Of a DNA stretch of 35,131 bases, positions 1 through 9,298 are shown piece by piece. The notes beneath the pieces were generated by a model. It was not told where the DNA came from, did no database searches, and saw only the letters and a program-made list of their open reading frames with translations. This stretch comes from Clostridiales bacterium (GTDB lineage: Bacteria > Bacillota > Clostridia > Oscillospirales > CAG-272). Position 1 is the first letter of the stretch, and the number at the start of each line of letters is the position of its first letter. The translations under genes were made by a program, and so were the position numbers. Location: contig JAAYLD010000019.1 of the NCBI GenBank assembly GCA_012522015.1, positions 1-35,131 of the forward strand, in the 5' to 3' direction.

Positions 1-84
1 CGCAAACAATAAATCCATTCGGAAAAGTGGACTGTAAAAATGACAAATGTCTGGAAGCCCTTTATTTACCAGCTTTTTAGCTCT

Positions 85-1716
85 TTATTTTTTAATTCTT
101 GACATCAATGTAACGCACTCCACATGCCCTGTTCTTGGGAACATGTCGACGGGGATGACGCGTTTGATAGTATAGCCCGCGGCGACAAAAGCGGCTGCGT
201 CGCGTGCGAGCGTATTTGGATTACACGAGATATAAACTACGCGCGAGGGGCCCGCGGCAGCGATTTTACGTGCAAGTTCTTCCCCGCAACCCGACCGCGG
301 GGGGTTGATAATAACAGCATCGGCATGAATTTTGACTGTCTTTAGCGTTGATGTATTGATATTTGAGTTGGAACTTGCCGAATACGACTTCCCTGCTTGT
401 GTTATATTGTTAGTGGCGTTGGTAAGTATTGAAGTCTTATCTTCACTATTAGTAAATTCGTCAGATGAGCTCACAGTTATGATGATGTTCCCTCTTGAAT
501 TTGTAAATGCGTCATCACCTGCATTTGATTTATTATCATCATCGGTATTCCCTACTCCACTGCTTGCGTCACCGCATATAAAATCGGCACCAACACCGTT
601 CATGCGCGCATTCTCGCATGCGTCGTCGACTGCCGCCGGGAAAATTTCAACGCCTATTAACCGCGCATCTACGCCTGACGCTTTGATAACCGATATTCCG
701 ACAGTTCCTGTGCCACAGTATAAATCAAGCAGCGTTTCACCATCATGAAGATCGATAAGCTCTGCCGCTGTTTTATATAAAATTTCGGCTCCGTCGTGGT
801 TCACCTGATAAAAAGAAGCAGGTGAGATGCGAAAACGGCAACCTAACAGTATATCTGTAATATATGGCTCGCCCTTCAGCAGGATATTGCCGCCGTTTTC
901 GCCTATAGACGTTGTCTTTTTTACTGATCCGCCCTTGTGGCGCGACGATTGATTATGGTTGCCGCCTGCACTGTTCGATACATCGTCGGAGGTGTCATTA
1001 TGCGCCGCATCAGGTGCTACTGTACGGGCAAATACGCCACGCAGTGACGGAAACGCTGACATCGCACACTGGGCAAAATCATCAGCCCATGCGGGGATAG
1101 TGCTGCATAACAGCGCAAGTGACATCTCGCCCGTACCACCAGCACGGCGCACGCAAATATGATGAACACCCGAAGCTCCACCTACACGACGCATATAATC
1201 GGCCACAAAAATCCGCAATTTATCAGCATCGCCATGAATAGGGCAAGCATCGGTGGGAACTATCTTCTTTGATGCGCGTTTATAATATCCGGTTGAGCCG
1301 TCCGGCATGACAGGAACTGTAAATTTACATCTTGGGGCAAATTCTCCTGCCGTTTTGACAGTATCCGAGGTTACGCGAAGGCCAACGCGTGCAAATGCTG
1401 ATGCTACATGATCACGTTTTAGTGTCAGCTCGTGTTCATACGATATATGTCGGAACATACAGCCGCCGCATCCGGCAACAAATGCAGCACAATCGGGTAC
1501 TTGTCTATACGGCGATGGCTCAATTAGTGTCTTTATCACACCCTCAAGGTATGAACGCCTCTGCCGTGTTATTTGCACGTCGGCTATGTCGCCATCAACA
1601 GCGCCGTAAACAAAAACAACACGGCCATCAGGCGCACGGCATACACCGGCTCCCATATTCGTTACGGATGTAATCTTTGCGCCCTTTAATATTTCGCTTT
1701 TATTCTGTATTTCCAT
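85..1716 (-). CDS. 23S rRNA/tRNA (uracil-5-)-methyltransferase, RumA/TrmA family, with N-terminal TRAM-like domain
   Basis: 543 aa ORF; TRAM-like N-terminus, Cys cluster (CAAFVAGCGGC), SAM motif LLDLYCGTGTVGI, NPPRSGCGEE, catalytic YISCNPNTLARD and C-terminal PRTGHVECV. Contains two low-complexity insertions. Confidence 0.93.
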   Translation of the reverse strand: MEIQNKSEILKGAKITSVTNMGAGVCRAPDGRVVFVYGAVDGDIADVQITRQRRSYLEGVIKTLIEPSPYRQVPDCAAFVAGCGGCMFRHISYEHELTLKRDHVASAFARVGLRVTSDTVKTAGEFAPRCKFTVPVMPDGSTGYYKRASKKIVPTDACPIHGDADKLRIFVADYMRRVGGASGVHHICVRRAGGTGEMSLALLCSTIPAWADDFAQCAMSAFPSLRGVFARTVAPDAAHNDTSDDVSNSAGGNHNQSSRHKGGSVKKTTSIGENGGNILLKGEPYITDILLGCRFRISPASFYQVNHDGAEILYKTAAELIDLHDGETLLDLYCGTGTVGISVIKASGVDARLIGVEIFPAAVDDACENARMNGVGADFICGDASSGVGNTDDDNKSNAGDDAFTNSRGNIIITVSSSDEFTNSEDKTSILTNATNNITQAGKSYSASSNSNINTSTLKTVKIHADAVIINPPRSGCGEELARKIAAAGPSRVVYISCNPNTLARDAAAFVAAGYTIKRVIPVDMFPRTGHVECVTLMSRIKK

Positions 1717-1892
1717 TTTATATAAATCTGCTCTCTTTGAAATAAAACCTATGTGATTTAATTACGATAATTACAGTCATACAGTATTTTAACACGATGT
1801 ATATTTTTTTGCTAATAACTTATATAATCGTACGTTATAAGCGTTGTCTGTTTTTTGTCAAGCTTTATGGCAGCAAAAAACTTACGCGCAGC

Positions 1893-1934
1893 AAAAAACA
1901 ACCAGTGGATTTATAAATCCACTGGTTGTTTTTT
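1893..1934 (-). terminator. Rho-independent terminator downstream of the ferredoxin gene
   Basis: Perfect 21+21 nt inverted repeat AAAAAACAACCAGTGGATTTA/TAAATCCACTGGTTGTTTTTT; U-tract in either orientation. Confidence 0.85.
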
Positions 1935-1961
1935 AATATTTGGTTTTGCTCTTCCCTTTTT

Positions 1962-2156
1962 TTAGTCTTCCTCTACGGTAATGACTGAGGTAGGACAGCC
2001 CTCCTGAGCTTCAATGGCGTTGTCTTCATCTTCCTCCGGTACTTTATCTACGTATGCCTCAGCAAAGCCGTCGTCAGCAAAACGAAATACGTTCGGGCAT
2101 ACAGAGACACAGAAACCGCAGGCAATGCATCCGTCTCTGTCGATTTCAGCTTTCAT
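1962..2156 (-). CDS. 4Fe-4S ferredoxin (single cluster type)
   Basis: 64 aa with CIACGFCVSVCP ... GCPTSVI; acidic small protein. Confidence 0.93.
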   Translation of the reverse strand: MKAEIDRDGCIACGFCVSVCPNVFRFADDGFAEAYVDKVPEEDEDNAIEAQEGCPTSVITVEED

Positions 2157-2192
2157 AATAATAAACCCTCTTTTTTATATTACGGGTCGTTT

Positions 2193-2546
2193 TTACTTTT
2201 GCGCAGGTAGTGGAAACACAACGGTCAGAAGCATTTTAAATCGAGTTTTTGCTACGACAGCATGAGGGATACCTGCAGGCATGACAATCGTTTCACCACC
2301 CGACACATCATATTCCCTCCCGCCAATCGTAATGCGAGCCTCGCCTTCTAATATTGTAACCATTGCATCCCCGTCAGATGAGTGTGTGCTGATTTCCTCT
2401 CCCTTATCAAAAGAGAAAAGTGTGATGCTAACAGCACCGTTTTGAACAAACGTCCGGCTAATGATCTGCCCCTCTTTGTATTCGACAAGATCAGTCAGCA
2501 AAAGTACTTCTTCGGCTGCAATATTTTTTAAATACTTTGTTTTCAC
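2193..2546 (-). CDS. Cupin-domain protein
   Basis: 117 aa with cupin pattern (STHSSDGDAMVTILEGEARITIGG...GETIVMPAGIPHAV). Confidence 0.88.
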   Translation of the reverse strand: MKTKYLKNIAAEEVLLLTDLVEYKEGQIISRTFVQNGAVSITLFSFDKGEEISTHSSDGDAMVTILEGEARITIGGREYDVSGGETIVMPAGIPHAVVAKTRFKMLLTVVFPLPAQK

Positions 2547-2716
2547 CTATATACTCCCTTTATATTGTTAATCTTTTGCTGTTCATTTATTATTTCTTTT
2601 TGTAGACTTATTTTACGATATTTCTTATAACAAGTATTAATTCTACACCTATACATTAACACTTTTATTTTACAGCCATTGTTTTGATATATCAACACTA
2701 AAGTTCACTTTTCATC

Positions 2717-2763
2717 TGATAAAAAAGCACAAAACAAGACTTTTGTTTTGTGCTTTTTTATCA
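2717..2763. terminator. Hairpin with T/A tracts, probable terminator
   Basis: TGATAAAAAAGCACAAAACA...TGTTTTGTGCTTTTTTATCA, near-perfect inverted repeat. It lies between divergent genes, so the gene it serves is unclear. Confidence 0.6.
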
Positions 2764-2852
2764 TGCGGATATTATCCGTCGGGGCATGAAAAGAATAAAG
2801 CATATCAATTAATCGAACAATAATAAAAATAAAAGTAACTGAGAGTAAAAAA

Positions 2853-3497
2853 ATGAAGAGGATGCTTTATATAATCGCAAATTCAAAATTAGAGGAGCAG
2901 TCGTCAAGCAGGACTGTCAGCAGAAGACTTGTCAATGCAATCATGGAAAAAGAAAATGATGTCGTTCTTGAGGAAGTGAATCTTTATGAAGACCACATCC
3001 CAAAGCTGAAGGGCTGTTATTACGAGAGCAGAAACGCTATTGTTAATTATGATGCAAGAAGCAAACTCAGTATAGAGGAGCAAAACGAAATTGTAAGAAT
3101 CGAAGAGTTATGCGATCAGTTTGTTGCGTCCGACATTTATGTGCTTGCAGCTCCGATGTGGAGTTTATCGTTTCCGTCTGTTGTAAAAGAATATCTCGAC
3201 TGCATAATACAGACCAACAAGACAATAGAATTTCATAATAACAAACCGTACGGGCTTTTAGGCGATAAGCAAAGAGTATTTATATATGTTCAGTCCTCCG
3301 GCGGCGACATTCCGTGGCTCTTAAAATCGGCACTCACAAAAGGCTTAAACTATGTGCAGGACATTATGAAATTCATCGGCATAAGTACGTTTTCTGAGCT
3401 TTTAGTTGACGGCACGGGAACAACGGAAGAGGAACGCCAAAAGGCAATAGAAGCTGCGACAGAAAAAATTCCGCACCTTATCGAAAAGTTGTTTTAA
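2853..3497 (+). CDS. FMN-dependent NADH-azoreductase / NAD(P)H dehydrogenase family flavoprotein
   Basis: 214 aa flavodoxin-like fold; motifs YIIANSKLEEQSSSRTVSR, LAAPMWSLSFPSVVKEYLDCII, VQSSGGD. Confidence 0.85.
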   Translation: MKRMLYIIANSKLEEQSSSRTVSRRLVNAIMEKENDVVLEEVNLYEDHIPKLKGCYYESRNAIVNYDARSKLSIEEQNEIVRIEELCDQFVASDIYVLAAPMWSLSFPSVVKEYLDCIIQTNKTIEFHNNKPYGLLGDKQRVFIYVQSSGGDIPWLLKSALTKGLNYVQDIMKFIGISTFSELLVDGTGTTEEERQKAIEAATEKIPHLIEKLF

Positions 3498-3576
3498 CAA
3501 GGCGTTATCAAAAGCAACCGATGATATTTTCAGACAAAAAGATACGGGCAATAATTCACGGGAAGTGTATGTCCTC

Positions 3577-4050
3577 TTAATTCAATGCAGCAACTCCGAT
3601 ATTTAAGTAAGTGGCGAACAAAATCCACACAAGATATGGAATTAAGAGATACGCTGCCGTTTTTTTGATATCGTAAAAATATTTCATTGTTATTATTACG
3701 AGAATATCCAGTAAAATGATGACAACGACAGCCACCCAGTACCACCCAAAACGGAAAAATACAACGGGCCATAAGAAATTGACAAATAGCTGCAGCCAAT
3801 ATAAATTTGTAACCTTCTCGCCATCAGGTGAGGAGGTCGTCTCATAAATGATATATACCGAAATGGCCATCAGAAGATATAGTATAGGCCATATAACACC
3901 GAACAACCACCCAGGCGGCGACAGCGGTGGTTTATCAAATGACGCATATACCCCGCTGGCATTGCCTGAAAGTATGTTTCCAAGCACGCCTACAATCTCG
4001 GTAATAATTACAACGATAATAAGCTGTAGCCAGTTAATCTTTTTTTTCAT
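3577..4050 (-). CDS. TspO/MBR family protein
   Basis: KPPLSPPGWLFGVIWPILYLLMAISVYI and multi-TM profile. The ORF runs to 4083, but the Met at 4050 has a strong upstream GGAGGGTGATT. Confidence 0.93.
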   Translation of the reverse strand: MKKKINWLQLIIVVIITEIVGVLGNILSGNASGVYASFDKPPLSPPGWLFGVIWPILYLLMAISVYIIYETTSSPDGEKVTNLYWLQLFVNFLWPVVFFRFGWYWVAVVVIILLDILVIITMKYFYDIKKTAAYLLIPYLVWILFATYLNIGVAALN

Positions 4051-4104
4051 AATAATCACCCTCCGGTATAAATATACGCGCACAGAGGGTGGAATATTAT
4101 ATTT

Positions 4105-4610
4105 ACACTCTTAAAAAAGCACCTTTCACTCAGCCACACAAGCAACGGCGTAAGATTTTCTTCCCTTACGCCATCAAAACCATTTTCAACATTTGAAATG
4201 GTTTCGATGAATTCTTCATTTTTATCCTTTCGGTTTTCAGCATTTTCACTAAAAGGGACATTAAAAATTTATCCATGCCTTTCAGTTGCTTCACAGGCAG
4301 GCACCCGCCGCGCATATAAAAAACGGTACACCTACTATCTTATTTCTTCTCATAGCTTCATAGCTGTTTCATTGTCAGGTTCTGCTTTTAGTCCAATGCC
4401 CGTCGCGCAAACGGCAATGACTTTATGCTTTTTAAGTTTTCTTAAACCCTGTATCATCCCCGCTTTCATCCAACCTAAAAATATAACCTCTTCGTCGCTC
4501 CACACTTTATCAGGCTCTCTTGTCGTGAAAACCTTTAGCCCTGTCTTTTGCGAGAGCATATTTGCGTATTTCATCGTAAAACCCGTCTTAGATTCGCAAA
4601 CTATCACCAT
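4105..4610 (-). pseudogene. Flavodoxin-domain protein, frameshifted remnant
   Basis: Intact N-terminal reading (4350..4610: VIVCESKTGFTMKYA...IFLGWMKAGMIQGLRKLKK...ATGI). Beyond its stop, flavodoxin C-terminal sequence continues in successive frames: (MKL)MRRNKIVGVPFF / YMRGGCLPVKQLKGMDKFLMSLLVKMLKTERIK / NEEFIETISNVENGFDGVREENLTPLLVWLSE. End is approximate. Confidence 0.8.
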
Positions 4611-4723
4611 TTTGGCATCCCCCGATTATATATAAATGAATGCTATTTTGAATATTATACCAGAATTTAACTTACAAAAGCAAAAAAAATATGGCAGCAG
4701 ATGTGAAAAATTAAAAAATACTG

Positions 4724-4764
4724 AAAAGTGCACCCCGCGTTACAACGCGGGGTGCACTTTTTTT
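4724..4764 (-). terminator. Rho-independent terminator downstream of the DtxR-family regulator
   Basis: 18-bp perfect arms AAAAGTGCACCCCGCGTT/AACGCGGGGTGCACTTTT flanked by A/T tracts. Confidence 0.85.
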
Positions 4765-4818
4765 GAAGCTACATATACTTCTCTTTTTATTACCTCGTCA
4801 TATAAAAGCAACGGGCTG

Positions 4819-5469
4819 CTATATCATGTCCGTGTCAGAAGTGATATTTTCACCACTGTCAATATTATTATTCTGCCGCCCGACAACTTCGCTCATTTTC
4901 GCTTTCGCATCAAATAATAAACTATCTTTCTCATAAAGTTCAAAAAGCATTTTCCTGTAAGCGTCATATTGACTTTTCACCTCGGGATTGTCAGATAAAA
5001 ATTTATTCAGCGAATATATAGCAAAAAGAGCATTATGGCTTAAATCGTGTTCTATAAGCTCTGTATCTCTGAGAAGATTATCTTCAATCCCGAGATTACT
5101 TAAAAACTCTTGTACGATTTCATGCCGTTCTAAAAGATATCTGCCCACATTTTCCCCTGCCCCCGTCAGTTGAATAATGCCGTATTTTTTATATTCAACA
5201 AAGCCAAGCTCACAAAGCTTCTGTACTATCTTTGTTGTTGATGACGGACGAACATTCAGCTTATCGGCTAATTGGTTAATGCGCGCGTAGCCTTCGTCCA
5301 AACATATCCTATAAATCATTTCCAAATAATCTTCAAGGCTGGATGACAGTATTTTATTGCCGCTGTCGAGTATCTGATAGCCTCTTACAGTATAAAACTC
5401 CCTGTCAGTTTTCATTTTCACATTCTCCTTTACTATTTTTATATGTAACAACTGTATTTGGAGTGTCAT
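4819..5469 (-). CDS. DtxR/MntR-family metal-dependent transcriptional regulator
   Basis: LEDYLEMIYRICLDEGYARINQLADKLNVRPSSTTKIVQKLCELGFVEYKKYGIIQLT typical wHTH plus dimerization region; divergent from feoAB. Confidence 0.9.
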   Translation of the reverse strand: MTLQIQLLHIKIVKENVKMKTDREFYTVRGYQILDSGNKILSSSLEDYLEMIYRICLDEGYARINQLADKLNVRPSSTTKIVQKLCELGFVEYKKYGIIQLTGAGENVGRYLLERHEIVQEFLSNLGIEDNLLRDTELIEHDLSHNALFAIYSLNKFLSDNPEVKSQYDAYRKMLFELYEKDSLLFDAKAKMSEVVGRQNNNIDSGENITSDTDMI

Positions 5470-5503
5470 ATCTTAGTTATTAGATTCGTGAAAAAAAGTT
5501 TCC

Positions 5504-5523
5504 CACAACTAATTTATGTTGTG
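5504..5523. promoter_or_regulatory. Candidate operator dyad in the dtxR-like/feoA intergenic region
   Basis: CACAAC-N8-GTTGTG inverted repeat between the divergent genes. Confidence 0.4.
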
Positions 5524-5555
5524 ATGTCGATAAAATAAAGGAGTTTTTATTTTTT

Positions 5556-5798
5556 ATGCGTTCAGATTTAATATCTCTTGATAAATTGCCCGTAGGCTCA
5601 TTCGGTAAGGTGCGAAAGCTCACAGCAGAGGGCATCTCGCGCAGAAGAATGCTTGACCTCGGTTTGATATACGATACAACTGTTGAAGCACTGTTAAAAA
5701 GCCCGGTCGGGGATCCGACTGCATATGAAATACGAGGAGCCGTAATCGCCATGCGTTCTGAGGAAGCGTCAAAAGTCCTCGTCGAGTCAATTCCTTGA
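5556..5798 (+). CDS. feoA: Ferrous iron transport protein A
   Basis: 80 aa SH3-like FeoA pattern (LPVGSFGKVRKLTAEGISRRRMLDLGLIYDTTVEAL), directly upstream of feoB. Confidence 0.92.
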   Translation: MRSDLISLDKLPVGSFGKVRKLTAEGISRRRMLDLGLIYDTTVEALLKSPVGDPTAYEIRGAVIAMRSEEASKVLVESIP

Positions 5799-5813
5799 CG
5801 AGGTGTCAATACA

Positions 5814-7961
5814 ATGGGTCTGACAAAGCAGTCCACCGGCACCGGTACCTTAAAGGAGGTGTTCTGTGTCGAGACAGAATCGCCTCATGACACTGTCGTT
5901 GCGCTGGCAGGCAACCCTAACACAGGTAAAAGCACTGTTTTCAATAGCCTTACAGGCTTAAATCAGCACACTGGAAACTGGCCGGGCAAGACAGTCACCA
6001 ACGCTCAGGGTAAGTTCACCTACAGAAATAATAAATATATCCTTGTCGATTTGCCGGGAACGTATTCACTTTTGGCGAGCTCGGTTGAGGAGCAGGTCGC
6101 CCGTGATTTTATATGTTTCGGCAACCCGCATGTAACGGTAATTGTAACTGACGCCACATGTCTTGAGAGAAACCTGAATTTGGTTCTTCAAATTATGGAG
6201 ATAACCGATAAGGTTGTAGTCTGTGTAAATCTCATGGACGAAGCGAAGAGGAAGAAAATTAGCATTGACCTTGAGATGCTATCTGAACTTTTAGGTGTAC
6301 CCGTTGTCGGAACCTCCGCACGATGTGGAGATGGGCTTGATGAACTAAAAGATCTCATATGGAAAGTGTCATCAAGAGCGATAAGCCCCACCCCGAGACA
6401 GATAACTTATGACGAAGTTATAGAAAAGGCTATTCAGAAGATTGAAGCCTACATTAAGGATTTGACCGGGAGTCAAATAAACAGCAAATGGGCAGCTCTT
6501 CGCTTAATTGACGGGGATATGAAGCTGTTAGGTTCAATTAAAGATTACCTAAGTATCGACTTATCTGAGGATGCAAAGTTACAGGAACTTCTATGTTGTG
6601 CCCGAACTGAGTTAGAAGCGGATGGCATTAGTCTTGTAGACCTCGGTGACAGGATAGTATCGAGTATATTCAAAACTGCCGAGGATATCAGCTCAAAGGT
6701 CGTTTTATTTAGCGATAGGCTACATAATGAGCTGGATCGTAAGATAGACAATATTCTAACATCAAAGACTTTAGGCATTCCTATAATGATTGCTCTTTTG
6801 GGGTTGATATTTTGGATAACTATCGAAGGCGCTAATATACCATCGTCACTTTTAGCAAAGGGGTTATTCTGGATTGAGGGTCAGCTGACCGTTTTTTTTA
6901 ACTGGCTTGGTACACTGGAATGGGTTCACGACGCTCTTGTATTAGGCGTTTATCGAACATTAGCGTGGGTTGTATCAGTTATGCTTCCGCCAATGGCTAT
7001 TTTCTTCCCACTTTTCACCTTTCTTGAAGATTCAGGCTACTTACCGCGAGTTGCTTTTAACCTTGACCATTTTTTCAAAAAAGCCTGCGCTCATGGCAAA
7101 CAGGCACTGACAATGTGCATGGGGTTTGGGTGTAATGCTGCCGGTGTAATAGCATGCAGGATAATTGATTCGCCAAGAGAGCGCCTGGTGGCTATTATTA
7201 CAAACAACTTCGTTCCATGTAACGGACGATTTCCGACTTTGATTGCCCTATCGAGTATTTTTATAGCCGGTACTGCAGGCGCCTTCAGCTCGCTTGCGGC
7301 TGTATTTTCAGTGCTGGCGGCTATTATATTAGGTATTATAATTACGCTTTCAATATCAAAGCTGCTGTCGAAAACAATTCTGAGGGGTCTGCCTTCCTCT
7401 TTTACGTTGGAACTGCCCCCGTACAGAAAACCTCAGGTGGGGAAAATTCTTGTCCGTTCAATCTTTGACCGCACTTTATTTGTACTTGGCAGAGCAGTTG
7501 CAGTCGCCGCTCCGGCAGGTCTCGTCATATGGCTTATGGCAAACATCACAATAGGCGAAGTGAGCATTCTCGCCCGTTGTGCGCAGTTTCTTGATCCGTT
7601 TGCCCGTATATTAGGTCTTGACGGGTATATTTTGATAGCTTTTATATTAGGTCTGCCTGCAAACGAAATAGTCATCCCTATTCTGATAATGGGCTATATG
7701 GCAAAAGGCTCAATGCTTGAGCTTGATAGTTTAGCTGAGATGAGGAATTTATTTGTTGAGAACGGATGGACTTGGCTAACCGCTGTCTCGATGATGCTTT
7801 TCTCACTAAATCACTGGCCTTGCGCCACAACGCTGCTCACGATAAAGAAGGAAACTCAAAGCATTAAATGGACATTCGTCTCATTTTTGGTTCCGACGAT
7901 AACCGGTATTGTAGTATGCTTCATCGTTGCACAAGGCGCACGGCTTTTAGGCCTTGTATAA
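5814..7961 (+). CDS. feoB: Ferrous iron transport protein B
   Basis: 715 aa; G1 GNPNTGKST, NWPGKTV, DLPGTYSL, NLMDEAKRK; gate domains with CMGFGCNAAGV and NNFVPCNGRFPTLI. Confidence 0.98.
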   Translation: MGLTKQSTGTGTLKEVFCVETESPHDTVVALAGNPNTGKSTVFNSLTGLNQHTGNWPGKTVTNAQGKFTYRNNKYILVDLPGTYSLLASSVEEQVARDFICFGNPHVTVIVTDATCLERNLNLVLQIMEITDKVVVCVNLMDEAKRKKISIDLEMLSELLGVPVVGTSARCGDGLDELKDLIWKVSSRAISPTPRQITYDEVIEKAIQKIEAYIKDLTGSQINSKWAALRLIDGDMKLLGSIKDYLSIDLSEDAKLQELLCCARTELEADGISLVDLGDRIVSSIFKTAEDISSKVVLFSDRLHNELDRKIDNILTSKTLGIPIMIALLGLIFWITIEGANIPSSLLAKGLFWIEGQLTVFFNWLGTLEWVHDALVLGVYRTLAWVVSVMLPPMAIFFPLFTFLEDSGYLPRVAFNLDHFFKKACAHGKQALTMCMGFGCNAAGVIACRIIDSPRERLVAIITNNFVPCNGRFPTLIALSSIFIAGTAGAFSSLAAVFSVLAAIILGIIITLSISKLLSKTILRGLPSSFTLELPPYRKPQVGKILVRSIFDRTLFVLGRAVAVAAPAGLVIWLMANITIGEVSILARCAQFLDPFARILGLDGYILIAFILGLPANEIVIPILIMGYMAKGSMLELDSLAEMRNLFVENGWTWLTAVSMMLFSLNHWPCATTLLTIKKETQSIKWTFVSFLVPTITGIVVCFIVAQGARLLGLV

Positions 7962-8121
7962 AGTATGAAATGCCGGATAGATTGAATAACCTATTGTGAA
8001 ATCCTCCGCTTGAAAAGAGAATTGTGTAACTTCCTACCTCAATGAAACCTCAATGAAAAGCACTTTCATCATCTCACTGCTCAATATACTTCCGGAAAAA
8101 AGTTTAATAAACATAAAAACA

Positions 8122-8150
8122 AACGGCATGACTAAACCATGCCGTTCGTT
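8122..8150 (-). terminator. Terminator hairpin downstream of the lipoprotein gene
   Basis: AACGGCATG-ACTAAAC-CATGCCGTT with adjacent A/T-rich tracts. Confidence 0.65.
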
Positions 8151-8162
8151 TATTTTAAACAA

Positions 8163-8663
8163 TTACTCTCCTGATTTCACATTCAAAACAAAGACAATAT
8201 TGCAAACTGTGTCGTCAAAAACGTATTCTACATAAAATCCGCGCGTTTGCTGTGCAGTTGTATCCGTATCATTGTTATCATTGATATCTGGTGTAGCTGC
8301 GGGCAAAATATTAAACTTCAGCGTATAATTATCGATATTAATATTGTACTTATTTGAGACATCTTCCGGATAAAGAAGGTCTCCTCTCTCTGTGAGAACA
8401 TAATCTGTGATGCTGACAGCGTCAGGAAAATATTCAATCATTACAGTTATGGTATCACCGACCGAAACTGTCGGCGCGCTTGATATATTAAGACTTTTGA
8501 ATATTGTCTTAATATCGGCGCCGCCATAAGAGGTGGAATACTCAATTTCTGTTCCATCTTCAAGTTTAACTGACTTGCCGCCTCCACCACATGAAGTAAG
8601 CACAATGGCGATTATACAAAAAACCGCTACTATACATACTTTTTTGTATTTTTTTATGTGCAT
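8163..8663 (-). CDS. Hypothetical lipoprotein
   Basis: Signal peptide with lipobox (VCIVAVFCIIAIVLTSCGGGG). The ORF extends to 8696, but the internal Met (MHIKKYKK) at 8663 lies downstream of the lexA stop and is the more likely start. Confidence 0.75.
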   Translation of the reverse strand: MHIKKYKKVCIVAVFCIIAIVLTSCGGGGKSVKLEDGTEIEYSTSYGGADIKTIFKSLNISSAPTVSVGDTITVMIEYFPDAVSITDYVLTERGDLLYPEDVSNKYNINIDNYTLKFNILPAATPDINDNNDTDTTAQQTRGFYVEYVFDDTVCNIVFVLNVKSGE

Positions 8664-8677
8664 GAGTGATTTATACC

Positions 8678-9298
8678 TTAATAATATCTTACGCATGCAA
8701 TAACGCGCCCAAGTATGGTAACTTCGTCTGCGTAAATCGGATCCATAGCATCATTTTCCGGCTGAAGGCGGAAACGCTCGCCCTCGCGGTAAAAACGCTT
8801 CACCGTTGCTCCATCGCCAACCATTGCAACGACAATTTCTCCGTTATCCGCCATCGATTCACGTCGTGCGATAATGATGTCTCCATCAAAAATGCCGACA
8901 TTTATCATGCTGTCGCCGCTTATGCGAAGCGCAAACAGCTCACTTTCTGAATAGCTGCCTCGAACTGAAACGTCAATAACATCATCTTCATCATAAATTT
9001 CCGTCGCATATATCGGCATACCGGCTGTGACCTTCCCTATTATCGGTAGCCGCACAATGCGACTTTTACCGGAATTCTTATCGGGGGCGGAGATGCGCAG
9101 CGTACGGCTTTTGCCACCCTCTTTCTGTATGTAGCCTTTTTCTTCAAGGCGTGTCAGATAGGTGTGGACGGTTGAGGTGCTTTTGATACCAAGAGCAGAA
9201 CTTATATCTCGAATGCTTGGAGCAAACCCATTCTCTTTAATAGAGGTGGCTATATACTCGTACATGGCGCGCTCTTTTAGTGCGAGCGGATGTTTCAT
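8678..9298 (-). CDS. lexA: LexA repressor
   Basis: 206 aa; wHTH SIRDISSALGIKSTSTVHTYLTRLEEKGYI, Ala-Gly cleavage site (VTAGMP), Ser SGDSM and Lys ATVKRF. Confidence 0.97.
   Translation of the reverse strand: MKHPLALKERAMYEYIATSIKENGFAPSIRDISSALGIKSTSTVHTYLTRLEEKGYIQKEGGKSRTLRISAPDKNSGKSRIVRLPIIGKVTAGMPIYATEIYDEDDVIDVSVRGSYSESELFALRISGDSMINVGIFDGDIIIARRESMADNGEIVVAMVGDGATVKRFYREGERFRLQPENDAMDPIYADEVTILGRVIACVRYY

Noticed and set aside
332-748. 138-aa plus-strand ORF opposite the methyltransferase insertion
   Set aside because: Antisense shadow of the low-complexity region; Ser/Val-rich composition mirrors the other strand.
4198-4635. 145-aa plus-strand ORF
   Set aside because: Antisense to the flavodoxin-like sequence, with no coding features of its own.
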